Source: Daedaleopsis sinensis | Lineage: Eukaryota > Basidiomycota > Agaricomycetes > Polyporales > Polyporaceae | Assembly: GCA_033807695.1 (NCBI GenBank) | Contig: CM066307.1 | Location: 1,426,001-1,490,000 of the forward strand | Direction of reading: 5' to 3' | DNA length: 64,000 nt | Part shown: positions 23,563-33,930 of the stretch, one piece after another | Layout of the letters: the number at the start of each line of letters is the position of its first letter | Position numbering within the stretch: position 1 is the stretch's first letter | Notes under the pieces: model-generated | What the model was told of the DNA's origin: nothing | The model's database searches: none | What the model saw: only the letters and a program-made list of their open reading frames with translations | Translations under genes and position numbers: made by a program

Positions 23563-24600
23563 CTAATTCTCAGCGTTCTCGGTGTGTTTGACGAGCACAG
23601 ACAGGTTGAATGTCTTCGTTGACGGAGGCGGCGCGTTCAGAGGTCCGGTACCAGCGACATTATAGCCAACGCTCTTGTAGAACGCGATCTGTGATGATAG
23701 TGAGCTTCTCACATCATTATGACGTGGTCTTTCAGTCTTACATTGTCGTCCCCGCCTGTCTCCAGGCAGCACGGCACCCGTGCTACGCGAGCCTAGAGTC
23801 GTCACAATGTGAGCTAGTTAAACCGAACTGTCCATCATGCCTCACTTTGCTCTCTCCCGCACGCATGAGTGCCGCTCCAATGCCTTTACGCTGGTGCTCA
23901 CGACGTACAGCGACAAGTTGTAGATGGTATCCTCCAAGCTTGACACCAGGCCCGAGGAGCTGCTCGGCCAGGCCCTCGTACTGCTTCAAAAACTGTACTG
24001 TGTTGTGAGCCCACTGCGGAGTAGAAAGATAAACGCAACGAACCTCGGGCCAGAAATCCTGCAGCTCTTTAGGTAGTTTCTTGATGACCTGGTTGTATCC
24101 TGTGCTGCGCTGCGCCTCGCTGTTTCCATGCCAAGGTCAGAAACATGGCAGGTCTCTGCGAGCAAGGCGAGCTTACGTTCCAAGAAAAATATGTCCAGGC
24201 TTGAACCTGCGAAGCAGTGGGTAAGTGACCTGCTTGCGGTGGCTCGGGATACGGACTCACCAGACAGCTACTCCGACAGGGCCTACATCTGGCAGCTCTG
24301 CGATGTAAACTTCGCCGCCATCCTCGACGAGAGCAGAGGTCATATGGCAACGAAGGAACGGCTCCTGCAAGCTCTTGTCCTTTGCGAGGCAGCTTCCAAA
24401 GTAGTCTATTCAAATTTAGTACTGCCGAACGTGCGCGGGGTACACAACACATACTGTAGTCGAAGGCTTCTGCGGAGAGCTTGGCGTACTCGTCCAACTC
24501 TGCGTCTGAGAAAGTCAGACTCGTCAGAGCATGTACAGCGTCGGTGATCCAGAACGTATGCACCTGTAGGGGCAGTAACTTGCTTTATGATGAGGCTCAT
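23563..24600 (-). CDS. GNAT-family N-acetyltransferase
   Basis: The gene starts at 24600 (MSLIIKQVTAPT) and ends at 23563. Exons include AVHALTSLTFSDAELDEYAKL, VYIAELPDVGPVGVAVW, and VKLGGYHLQLVAVRREHQRKGIGAALM, the last holding the acetyl-CoA loop (Q/RxxGxG as QRKGIG). The closing exon has IAFYKSVGYNVAGTGPLN, the usual C-terminal GNAT strand-helix. The architecture matches a common mushroom GNAT group of about 220-230 residues. Splice boundaries in the middle are approximate. The acceptor substrate is unknown; in this island it could be an amine, a peptide or a detoxification target. Confidence 0.8.
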
Positions 24601-25002
24601 GACGACTAGACAAAACTTGTAAGTGCAATGTGAGCGAGGGTCGAGGGAGGGTGGGGAATCGGTGCAACTTCAACTTGGTCGCGATTGAACGCTTATTTGA
24701 ACGCTCGCGCTTGATTGGCATGGGCGCCACTCGAAGACCCACGAAGTTTATCGATAGTGCATGCATTCTTCAATGCGGCCACTTGTTTGCAGTCTAGAGC
24801 TGTCCAGGACGTCCAGTGTGTGAATACGAAGGCTGTATTCATGCACAGTCGGACCACAAGCGGGCGCTGCTCTACAGCTCGTGCGCCAGAACATGCCTGA
24901 TCCGCATGCCACCACTGGCACTCTCCTCAGCTTCGACTATCATCAGTGCTTAAAGCAGCCGCAGCGCTGCACTCCTAGCTGTTGTTCAACCAACCCGTCC
25001 CC

Positions 25003-25698
25003 ATGGAGCATACAGTCCTACGTCGCCTCGCTCTTATCCTTGTCTGCCTTTCGACCGTCCTCTTCTTCGCGTCACGTATCCCGTATTCGTGGCGAAAGCC
25101 CGTCGTCCCACTGGACGTCGACTATCAGAGGCTATACAGTAAGTATTACATGACTACAGAATATGTACGACGTCACCCTCATGAACGATTGACTACAGGC
25201 TATAGAGGGAAAGACTTTCCAACCACATGGTCCAGCCCTCGGCCTCTGGCAGACGTCGAGATCTTCCACGAGGATACCGTCCACTACGCCCTCCATACCG
25301 ATCTTGGGATTGCCGAGTGGAACACGACCCTCCCAAGCGGAGGAGCTCTGGTGTACCTCGGACCGGACTACAGACCTTTCACGCTCTCCGTGTTCCATCA
25401 GCTGCGCTGCCTCAACATCCTCCGCGAGATTCTAGTCGAGTTCTACCTCGATTCGTCTCCCAGCGCAGCTTACAAGCAGCCGATCCTCGCCGAACATTGC
25501 ATGAACTATCTTCGACAGACCTCGATATGCCGTGCGGACCTTCACCTCGAGAATGTCAGGGCAGCATCCGGAGCGAAGGTGACGAACCCGGAGATCTCTC
25601 ACTCGTGCAAGGACTGGACGGCAGTGTACGAGGCGGCGGAGGAGAACTACAAGGAGTTTGTTGCATACGCCGTGGACTCCGAGACTCAGCCAATCTAG
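25003..25698 (+). CDS. UstYa-like (DUF3328) oxidase with altered His/Cys motifs
   Basis: Start at 25003; a phase-1 intron occupies 25139-25198. A type II membrane anchor lies near residues 9-25 (LALILVCLSTVLFFAS), then the family strand SYRGKDFPTTW, then FHQLRCLN and EHCMNYLRQ, and a closing HSCKDW. UstYa and UstYb of ustiloxin biosynthesis carry HxxHC motifs and mediate oxidative peptide cyclisation. Here the first motif reads HQLRC (second His replaced by Arg) and the second LAEHC (first His replaced by Leu). It may therefore be a partner subunit or a changed enzyme rather than a standard catalyst. The intron sits at exactly the same place and phase as in the paralogue at 29.3 kb. Confidence 0.88.
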   Translation: MEHTVLRRLALILVCLSTVLFFASRIPYSWRKPVVPLDVDYQRLYSKYYMTTEYVRRHPHERLTTGYRGKDFPTTWSSPRPLADVEIFHEDTVHYALHTDLGIAEWNTTLPSGGALVYLGPDYRPFTLSVFHQLRCLNILREILVEFYLDSSPSAAYKQPILAEHCMNYLRQTSICRADLHLENVRAASGAKVTNPEISHSCKDWTAVYEAAEENYKEFVAYAVDSETQPI

Positions 25699-26598
25699 AG
25701 TAACACTGTAACGGCAGAGTGAGCTTCGCGAGGGAAGTAGAGCTGCTTTGCCTACCTTGGATTCAGATCTCAGATGTCAAAGTCCGACTCCGACTCGGAC
25801 GTACTGGTTGCGAACGCATGGTCTGACTTCAAGACCTCATCCGAGAGCATCCGAGTAGCTCGTTTGAGGTGCGCGTGGTGGGATATGTAGCTATGTAGGC
25901 CCTAGGTGACGCCGTCGCGAGCCCGTCTTCGGCGGACATGTGACATGTTGTGTACCGATGTGTATCGTAGTTTACCTTACCTGATCCAATTGTAGGTTCT
26001 CACTGGGTGTGCATGTGACAGCGTGCACAGTTCGGACGGGTTCTCTCCCGCGATGCCCAGAGGAACCGCCCCCCCCCTTCAAAGCTTCAGGCCAGATCTG
26101 AGAGGTCATCGTGATCGCGCACGCGCGATCCCGGCGACTATGCGTGTCCTTCTCTTCCTTACAGTGATGCCGAGGGAAACCACCGCGCCCGCCGCGATCT
26201 CCCCCAGTCCTATAGGTCGCGAACGTTTGCAGACGTTATCGCGCTCCGCCTCACCCCGTCCGGACTCCGGACAGTCTTGTAACGTATATCGAAAAAGCCG
26301 AACCTCCTCCTCGATACCGGCGGGCCACCATCCTCCTCCCACCGCGCCGCCGCCGCTGCGACAGAGATGCCTTGAACTGCACAGCGTTCCGAGGCCCCTC
26401 GATCGTAGCCTCGATTGTTAGTATCACTGTCTTATCATGCCGACAGGGCAGTAGACAAGCTGCCACTGGCCGCACCGCTCACACCGTATCCATATATGTC
26501 CGATGACGGTCTGTTTGCGCATTGAACGCTGCAGAAGACCGATAAAGGAAGCTTTCAAGCTCCGCATATTTCGTTGACTAACAGTAGAGAGTATACAA
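25699..26598. other. Intergenic, no supported gene
   Basis: Convergent 3' flanks of the UstYa-like gene and the membrane-anchored protein. A plus-strand frame of 132 codons (26023-26421) is Pro/Ser/Arg-rich without motif and is not supported. TTCAAAGCTTCA occurs at 26078. Confidence 0.5.
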
Positions 26599-27611
26599 TC
26601 ACTCGGGCGGCATCGTGTTAGATGAATACTGTATCATATATACACCTATGCTTTTGTGAGCCATCACACAGGCACACATGCACTGAAGCGGTACTTACCT
26701 CTCCGAGGCTTAGCCCTCTGGTTCTGCCAGAGGTCGACGTCGCACGCTTCGCTAGCCGCGGAACAAGTGAGCTCGAGGGTTGTGTATTCACCGCTAGGGC
26801 ACAGGAATGAATCCGAAGTGGTCGATATGCCGTGACCAAGAACGAATGTGGCCAACAGGGATCCTCGCGGTGCGGCGTAGACCGGACCGTCAGGCCGGTA
26901 GAGAGAGTCCGAAAGGCGGCGATCCAGTATCCAGATGTCGATGTAGCTTCCCTCCGCAACGCCAGCCATGTCCTGCCCGGGGTGCTCGGGCACATCGATG
27001 TGCAGAACACATCTCTCCATGCCGTAGTCGAAATTGTGGAACTGTACGACGGTGGCAACCTGAATCGCGGACCCGCTCCTCAGTCAATCAATGGCAAGAG
27101 TCAATGAGTAGACCTGCCTTCGGAGTTATTAGGATGTGGCGGTCATCAGGCAGTACCGTGCCAAAGGTTGTGGGAGTGTCCCTAGCATCCTCATGCATAC
27201 GGCGCGTGGGGTCTTCGTGATCGAACTGAAGCGCAGTCGGAGGGAAGTTGACAATGGTCGCTGCACTCAGCGACACATTTCCAAGTACGCGGTCGAGATG
27301 AAGGTATGAGTTCGGCCTGTGTGTGCTGACGATGCTGGTGGAGGAAAGCACGGATGAAACCGGGTTTTTATAGGCAGATATGACGAAGACGGCGATGGAG
27401 AGAGCGGTGGCGCATGCGACGCAGAGTGTAGCCAGAAATACGAGGCGGTCGTTGCTACTATCTGTACTCCAGGCCTGTAAGTACAACTGCGTGATTCGAT
27501 GGACTACGACTCACGAGCAGGTGATTTGATTTCTTTGCCGTACACGTGTTCTTCGCCGAGTTCATGAGGTTCCCCACCCAAGAGAGCAATGTACTCTTGC
27601 TGTTGACGCAT
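26599..27611 (-). CDS. Single-pass membrane protein, But2-like C-terminal region
   Basis: Four exons: 27611-27515 (MRQQQEYIALLGGEPHELG), 27461-27118, 27059 to about 26693, and a last one ending at 26599. One transmembrane helix lies near residues 40-60 (VFLATLCVACATALSIAVFV). The outer domain carries NFPPTALQF, TTFGTVLPDDRHILITP, VVQFHNFDYGMERC, DSFLCPSGEYTTLELTC, CDVDLWQNQ and the ending GVYMIQY. I recall this architecture as a mushroom family annotated with a ubiquitin-binding But2 C-terminal domain; its function is unknown. The second intron needs a GC donor (AAG/GCAGGT) to keep the conserved frame. Its position between the two UstYa genes suggests membership in the same pathway. Confidence 0.78.
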
Positions 27612-28049
27612 TCCGGACGACGACTAGGATCTGAGACTGCTAGGCTCAACCAGATGGAGGGTTGCAAGATGAGACATGGGAGACAGCTGACTTACTTATG
27701 TGAGTGTCTGTCTACCGAGTCAGTAACTGATATCTCATGCATATGCATGTTCGGGAGAATTGAAGAGAAACGTCGTCTCGGTCCGTGCAGTGTGCCAGTA
27801 TGCCATGTTTTGGAAGTTCTCACGAATGGTACCACGTGCCGTTCCTCACTTAGAATTACCGAACAGCTGGGTTCGAGCCTAATACCGCACGCTCATTGCC
27901 CGTCCTCCGAACTCAATATCAAGGTATACTGTAACTCCATCTGCGTAGGGTCATGGACTCGCCCGCTGATTGTGTACATGTCTATTGACGTCGCAAGATA
28001 TCGACCGATACCGCAACTCCGACACATCTCCGACTCTTGCAGTGGTCGC

Positions 28050-28060
28050 TATACATAAAT
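28050..28060 (+). promoter_or_regulatory. TATA-like box of secreted peptide gene 1
   Basis: TATACATAAAT lies 94 bases before the ATG of the peptide gene, a plausible core promoter position. The second peptide gene also has one. TATA boxes are often seen on strongly regulated fungal genes. Confidence 0.5.
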
Positions 28061-28143
28061 ACCTCCCAACTAACCTCGTAGGCTCGTCAGCCTTCGCCCT
28101 ACTACGAAGTCGACACAGCTCCATCTTTCACTCCAGTAGCACC

Positions 28144-28364
28144 ATGCAGCTCATCTCTAAGACCCTCGTCGTGCTCGCCTTACTGGTGGCTGTCTCTAAT
28201 GCCCTACCCATCACGGAGCTCGGTGAGCAAAATGTTTCTACACTGTCGTTTCAGTACGCCTCACCGTTAATGTGATCTGCTATTCAGCTTCCCCTTCTAG
28301 TACGGATGTGTCGACCGCTTGTGAGGATGATGAAACGCTCGCTATGCACGACGAATGTCTCTGA
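28144..28364 (+). CDS. Small secreted two-cysteine peptide (candidate precursor 1)
   Basis: Exon 1 is 28144-28222 (79 nt) and exon 2 is 28288-28364, separated by a 65-base GT-AG intron in phase 1. The product has 51 residues. A signal peptide opens MQLISKTLVVLALLVAVSNA, followed by LPITEL. The mature part is strongly acidic (eight Asp/Glu, no Lys/Arg), with Cys38 and Cys50 enclosing EDDETLAMHDE. It is homologous to the peptide gene at 45.8 kb: identical exon 1 length, identical intron phase, shared ALP after the signal, and shared P..TD just after the intron. No Tyr, Phe or Trp follows the signal. It could be a modified-peptide precursor or an independent small secreted protein. Confidence 0.75.
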
Positions 28365-29324
28365 GGATCGCTGAAGCGTTTGTAAGCAACCGATGTTGTC
28401 ACTACACTGCGAAACTAATCGATGACTCTTGAACTGCACCGTAGACTCCTCGTCAAGGCATAGACCGCTTCGGTTGAAGAAAGCGCTACTGTCTGATCCC
28501 GTATAGTTGCTTGTGTAGTTACTAGTGTGATACAAATCCGATGCTGTACAGCATGATCAAGTGGAAAACAAATCTAGAGCATAACATGAACTCTCGGCGA
28601 GAGGAGTCCAGCCTGTAATCGAGAGATTTCACATGGATATTCAAAGAGGTCACCGTGTGTCACGAGTAGTATGGCCCTCAGGTTAAGTAATGCGTTCTAA
28701 ACCTAGATGATCCCGAATCACAAGATTCGACTTGAGTGGGAGATTTCATCATAAAGGTGCATCAGCTCAGCAGTGTAAGTAGAGGAGGGGGGGGAGAGAC
28801 TATCCTCAGACGTTGTGCTCGGGTGAAGCTAAAATTGTACAATCGTCGAGAACGGGTATGTAAGTAAGGGCCCGTAATTTGAAGCTGTGCCAAACCTTCC
28901 GACAGGCAACTAGTGACTGTGGCCGCCAAACACACCCTCCTCCTCCTCCTCCTCCTCCTCCTCCTCCTCCTCCTCCTCCTCCAAATATTGCCATACCGGA
29001 CTCAGAGAGTACGTCTTCTTGACGGAGCTTACCGACCCCTGATGTCAAGCGAGCAGCCTGCTGCGGTGTCGCGGTGTGCCTAGTACTAGTCCCACATGAA
29101 TGTGGGCATGAATGTGAGATGTATTTGGTCTTCGGGGTGAGAGAAGGAGAAGCCCGGGACATCTTGTTGATGGAACCTTACTAGCTACTAGTAAGTTGCG
29201 ACTCGAGCCGCGTGTGTGCGTGTGTTTGATAGTGTGATGGCTATTCCGAACGCTGTAGAGTTGCATTCTCGCTACCTCGTATGGGAAATCCCAGAGTCTG
29301 CTGTCCTCCTCCCACTGCACCAAC
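28365..29324. other. Intergenic with CCT microsatellite
   Basis: No gene is supported between the peptide gene and the second UstYa-like gene. A pure (CCT)n run occupies about 28936-28982. A minus-strand frame of 118 codons there is poly-Gly from this run and is rejected. Confidence 0.7.
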
Positions 29325-30016
29325 ATGCCCTCGCTCGACCAGCTCAAGATTCTGCTCCTCCTCCTGCTAAGCATCGTCAACCTCGGATACATCGCCTATC
29401 ACGCGAAATGGCTCTTGAGCCCTCCAAGTCCAACAGAGCAGCATGTATACTGTACGTACCAATAGCTGCCGTTGCAGTCGGGCCGCACCACCAACGGCTC
29501 GCTTGTATCACAGCATATCGTGGTCACGACTATCCAAAGGAGCTTCCGCTATCCACAGAAATCGAGACAGTCCTCGTCACGATGGAAGAGACTGTGCACT
29601 ATCTACCCCTAGGCATGGTCTCTGACCGTGTCTGGTTATCTGCCTCTTCCACCGGCTATGGATACGTACGACTTGGACCAGAAGATCGCACCTTTATAGT
29701 GTCGATGTTTCACGAGCTCCACTGCCTTCGCATGACGAACCGCGCATTCACCAAGTCCTCTGGAGCAACGGTCGAGCACCTCAGACACTGTCTGAACTAC
29801 CTTCGGCTAGCCATCTTGTGCTCTCCCGACCTCGCGCTGGAGCCCGGAAACTTCGAGGAGAAGGATTTCGAGGTAGAGAGACTGGGAGGCACGCACACTT
29901 GCAAGAACTGGGATCCAATCTATCGCTTCATGGATGACAATTATAATGCATGGATCAACCGAACAGGATTTGGTGAGACTGCTACAGCAACCTGTCTCCC
30001 GATTGTATTCAACTGA
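29325..30016 (+). CDS. UstYa-like (DUF3328) oxidase, canonical motifs
   Basis: Exon 1 is 29325-29451 and exon 2 is 29514-30016, with a phase-1 intron immediately before SYRGHDYP. The N-terminus is a membrane anchor (LKILLLLLLSIVNLGYIAY). Both family motifs are complete: HELHC and HLRHC, the latter in HLRHCLNYLR. The C-terminal HTCKNW also matches the family. The product has about 209 residues. UstYa-type proteins in ustiloxin, asperipin and phomopsin pathways carry out oxidative ring closure of ribosomal peptides; that role here is inferred. Of the two copies in the island this is the one expected to be catalytically competent. It lies 1 kb downstream of the secreted peptide gene on the same strand. 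Confidence 0.9.
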
Positions 30017-31278
30017 ACTCCTTTCTTCAACAGACGACCCGGTTTACAGAGATCACCAGGGATAGTGTACGTAGCTCCCATAGCCTGAGAGGTCGCGGTC
30101 CGCTCAGGAGACCACAAATGCTGCTCTGATGTATGGCTGAGTCCCCCATCAAGGATGTACTTCCGCTTACACAGGACAGTAGTGAAGCATTTTCTTTTGC
30201 TACGTACGCGGTACGTCGCAATTGGAGGGTGTCACCAGCGATATCATGTCCGAGGGTCGTGGCCCGTCAGAAACGCAAAGATGCACCTTCTCCGAGGAGC
30301 GGCGCGACCTTCGGATAATTAGTCAGGGTGCGTCAGACACTGCTGCCGCTGTTCATCTGTGAGCAAGACGAGAGGGTCCAGAAGAACTGCCAGAACGTTG
30401 AAGCCGTGCCCACACGGGCAACAACTTGTCGCGGTTAAGGTGTTCTTGAGATTGTTCTTCGAGTACTGTCACAAAGACGTTGACCTATCAATTACGGTGC
30501 TGTTCTATGATGATGAGAAGGATGAGAGCAAGGCAAGGGAAACTCGCATTACGCGTCACGGCCGGGACTTTTTAGAGATTGACCTGCTCCAATATTGAGG
30601 CGGCGTCCAAGGTCATTCTCACACTGCGTGATGTACAACACCAGAGGGGACTCCTCGGGAGTTTGAATCCTCCGAGCGCATGTCCCGGTTACTGACTACT
30701 CTCTCGGTGAAACTTCTTGATTTGAAGTTAGGCTCCCTGTATCGCCAACCGGATATCATGCGACCGTCACACGGCCCAACGAATCTTCAGCTTCAACCTT
30801 CAAGCGAGAGGAGGGAAAAGGGAGGCCTCTATCGTGCTTCGCCATCACGTACCGAACAACTGGTGCTCAAGTCTAGCGCGGTATACGTAGCTGGATAGGA
30901 CTCTCCCTAGTTCGCGTGTCGTAACACTAGTTATAGTCCCGTCACCAGCCGGATCTCAATATTAATCAGGCAATGGAAACCAGAGGAGACACTTCCTAAC
31001 CATTTGTCTCTTCTCGTTCCCCTTGCCTCTTTGAGACACACCTATCCGGCTGGTTACGAGATTACCATAACACTTTTACTCGCTTGCGCCCGGGTAGTCA
31101 TCAAAAGAAGAATATCTGTTTGGAGGTGGAAGAAGTCAACTTGATATTCGTACGCATCCGGTTGGTAGAATTGAAGAGAGCGAGAATTTCTGTACGTGAT
31201 AATCACAGCGCTGAACTGAGCGATAGCGATGCGGAGTGAACATATGCGTCGACACGACCCAGCTTCGTCGTCCTCACG
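30017..31278. other. Intergenic, no supported gene
   Basis: 1.26 kb between the second UstYa-like gene and hydrolase 2. A foldback pair, CCAGCCGGAT near 30947 and its complement ATCCGGCTGG near 31047, is separated by about 90 bases. No credible coding exon is seen. It probably holds the hydrolase promoter. Confidence 0.5.
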
Positions 31279-32311
31279 ATGTGCATCCGCTACTTCACCG
31301 CTCTCATCGCGTTCACCGTCCTCCTACTGTCCAGGGTCTCCCTGTCTCTGCAGTACCCCGCGGCCTCGCCCCCCATGCAGTTACAGGACGGTCATGCTCC
31401 GTTCCAGTACGGAGGAGAGACCTTCCAAACCTACTACAAGGTCGTCGGGAACCTTGGCGATCGCACTCACATTCCCGTAGTCATCGTGCACGGTGGCCCG
31501 GGCTTCATTCACGACTACGCCATTCCACACACCGATCTCTCCTACGAAACATACGGCTCTCATGCCGTCATCTTATACGACCAGATTGGCAACGGAAAGT
31601 CTACTCACCTCCCCGACAAACCACCCTCGTTCTGGACGGTCGACCTATTCATCGACGAACTCGTCAATCTCCTCGGGCATCTGGGGATCGAGGACGCATT
31701 CCATCTCGTGGGACATTCCTGGGGAGGGATGATGGGCACCGAGTTCGTGGTCAGACACCATCCGCCTGGGTTGCGACGCCTTGTCGTCGCAGACTCACCC
31801 GCCGCTATCAGCTTGTGGCGGGACTCGTTCGGAAAGCTACTGCAAAACTTCCCGCAGGAGGTCAGGGACGCGTTGGGGAGAGACCCCGACGAGGATAGGG
31901 AGGCGTACTACAATGCGGTCATGCAGGTCTACGCTGTGCATGGTTGCCGTGTGCAGCCTTTCCCAAAGGAGTTCGTGACGACCATCTCGGCCATGTATGG
32001 CCAGGAAGCAGACCGGACTGTGGCCCGTGCAGGGTACGTCAGCTCGTGTACTTGCGACCAAGGCTTAGCACTGACCTCTGTTCGACAGCGTCCTGAATGG
32101 ATGGACGATCATTGACCGACTTCATCTCGTGGATGTTCCAACCCTCGTCGTCAACGGCCGCTACGACATCGCTCAAGACTACGTCACTGAGGCGTACAGC
32201 GAGAAAATCCCGAACTCAACATGGGTCAAGTTCAACGAATCCAGCCACACGCCGTGCTGGGAGGAGAGGGAGAAATACATGGGCGTACTCGCAGAGTTCT
32301 TATCGGATTGA
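31279..32311 (+). CDS. Proline iminopeptidase-like hydrolase (2), secreted form
   Basis: Exon 1 is 31279-32033 and exon 2 is 32089-32311, giving 325 residues. Unlike hydrolase 1 it begins with a hydrophobic signal (MCIRYFTALIAFTVLLLS), so it should enter the secretory pathway where a secreted peptide would be met. Catalytic motifs are complete: VHGGPGFIHDY, GHSWGGM, NGRYDIAQDY and SSHTPCWEE. It is a close paralogue of the gene at 43.6 kb (shared SAMYG.EADRTV, VYAVHGCR, GLRRLV.ADSPA). It lies about 3 kb beyond peptide gene 1 on the same strand. Prolyl aminopeptidase or a related amidase activity is expected from the family; the substrate is unknown. Confidence 0.92.
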
Positions 32312-32595
32312 GGGGGGTGGAGGTGACTTGAGGCGGCACGCTTGAAGGGCCTCACGACCTGAGTGGAGCCGAATGCTTCCCGTTCGACGAGTATCGACTG
32401 TAACGTATAGTTGTGCTGAGGTAGACTCAATAGCTGCAGCAACCCTGTCATGCAATCTACATGTCATTGGACTGAGAAATCATCTACGTTTTCCATCGTA
32501 CCTTCCCAGGATGAGTCCATATCTGTCCAACCGTCGTTTCGATGGGTGTAGGGTGTGACGTCCCATGCGCAAACCAGTATGCCCCAACTTCAGCC

Positions 32596-32755
32596 GGTGG
32601 GTTGTTCTACATCCAGCGCAAAGCACGCGAGCGCGAGCGCGACATGGCCCACGGCCTGTTGATGACGCGCATTGTTAGCCATGGACATTCCGAGGTGATT
32701 GTGCAAGTAGGGGTATCCCGAGGGATGATGCGCGTAATAGGGAGAGCGAGACATC
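32596..32755 (-). pseudogene. Decayed 5' remnant of the C2H2 zinc-finger gene
   Basis: The minus strand retains the start (MSRSPYYAHHPSGYPYLH) and a piece near residue 80-90 of the gene at 17.7 kb. About 150 bases between them are deleted, and the finger-encoding exons are absent. It faces the intact COQ4 across the same divergent promoter. It is the mirror image of the situation at 17-19 kb, where COQ4 is the broken partner. Confidence 0.85.
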
Positions 32756-33930
32756 GCACGCAGAGGTAGGGAAGAGAAGGGTAGTGCAGCAGCTCACCGA
32801 GTGCGGGAAGATAAGCATTATAAGGCCACCAGCACAGGCGGTGTGGGCCGGAAGGCCATTGAAAAGACCCCACGGAGGTCACTCTCACAAGCATCTGTGA
32901 GCTCGAAGACGTCAGCAGCAGAGGTGGCCCAGGTTCGACGATCGGGTAGGGACAGGCCTTGGGCCACCGGGCGCACACCGTCCAAATCAGATCCAAAGGG
33001 CGGCACTAGTAGCCATACGCAGCGCCGGTTGCCGTCCCGGCCACAGGCAGAGCGAGTGAGCAGAACATCATAGCCATAGAGTCGCAGAGCCCCGGTATGT
33101 TTTGATAGCTGTAGCAGCCGGCAGCGAGAATCTGCAGTGAACTCGACATAGCTCGACATGGAGGTCGCTGTGCAAGAGGCGGAGTGCTTGGAGACGCCCA
33201 TTCCGGGCCAGCCACAGCAGGCCACAGCCGGGCGTTCCCAGCTCGCGACGCGTCCCGCCACGGTCCTCGTCCTTGCTTGCCTCGAGCGGTCATCTCGTAT
33301 ACACTCTCTCGGACCGACTGGGTGCTCATGTCGCTCGCATCTGCTTCGCTACGTGTCTCACGACGCACAGCGCGGTCTCTCTTCACTCTCGCGCCGGCAA
33401 ACGCTGCTCTTCGACCGCAACATCGGTGGCAATCCCGTTCAGTTAACACCCAGCCGGCGTACGAGGGCCACATCCCGCTGAACTGGTTCGAACATGGGTT
33501 CCTCACCCTGGGCTCCGCCTTCATGGCTCTCGCCAATCCGCGAAGGGCAGGTGCGTTCATATGCGTGGCTGGAGTGGGTCGCCGAGCATGACCCGCCAGT
33601 CTCCCAGATATGGTCGCTGCTCTCGGGGACCTAACCTCTGGCCCGGTGCTTCCGCGACTGCGCGACAGAATGCTGGAGAGCCCCGAAGGACGGCAGATTC
33701 TCAAGGAAAGGCCGAGGATCCACTCTAACACGGTCGATTTGAACAAGCTCGCGCTCCTTCCGGAGGGAACCTTTGGCCACGCATATGTCACTTGGCTCCA
33801 ACGGTGCGGCGTCACCCCGGATACGCGCGAACCGGTATGTTTCCTTTGACTGTACCATGGCCTTGACGTATTCCTGCGCTGAACGCGAACACTCAACATC
33901 CTCATCCTCTTCCACATCTTCTGAGCTTGA
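32680..33930 (+). repeat. Segmental direct repeat, copy 2
   Basis: Partner of 17690-18940 and in the same orientation; it forms the right border of the island. Differences from copy 1 are scattered substitutions and a few single-base indels. Left of about 32680 the match continues only as the deleted zinc-finger remnant. Confidence 0.93.

Noticed and set aside
28144..28364. Mating-pheromone interpretation of the small peptides
   Set aside because: Basidiomycete pheromone precursors end in a CaaX box and lack a classical secretion signal; these have a signal peptide and end in CL or C.
28288..28392. Alternative acceptor for peptide gene 1 (TTCTAG), giving a Lys-Arg-containing basic tail
   Set aside because: The earlier acceptor preserves the P..TD motif and the C-terminal two-cysteine layout shared with peptide 2; the later one loses both. 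cDNA would settle it.
28806..29162. 118-codon frame with a long Gly run
   Set aside because: The Gly run is just the CCT microsatellite read on the minus strand; the rest has no motif.
22100..32311. MSDIN/amatoxin-type cyclic peptide cluster
   Set aside because: No prolyl oligopeptidase of the POPB type and no MSDIN-like leader; the hydrolases are S33 iminopeptidase-like and the peptides carry secretion signals.
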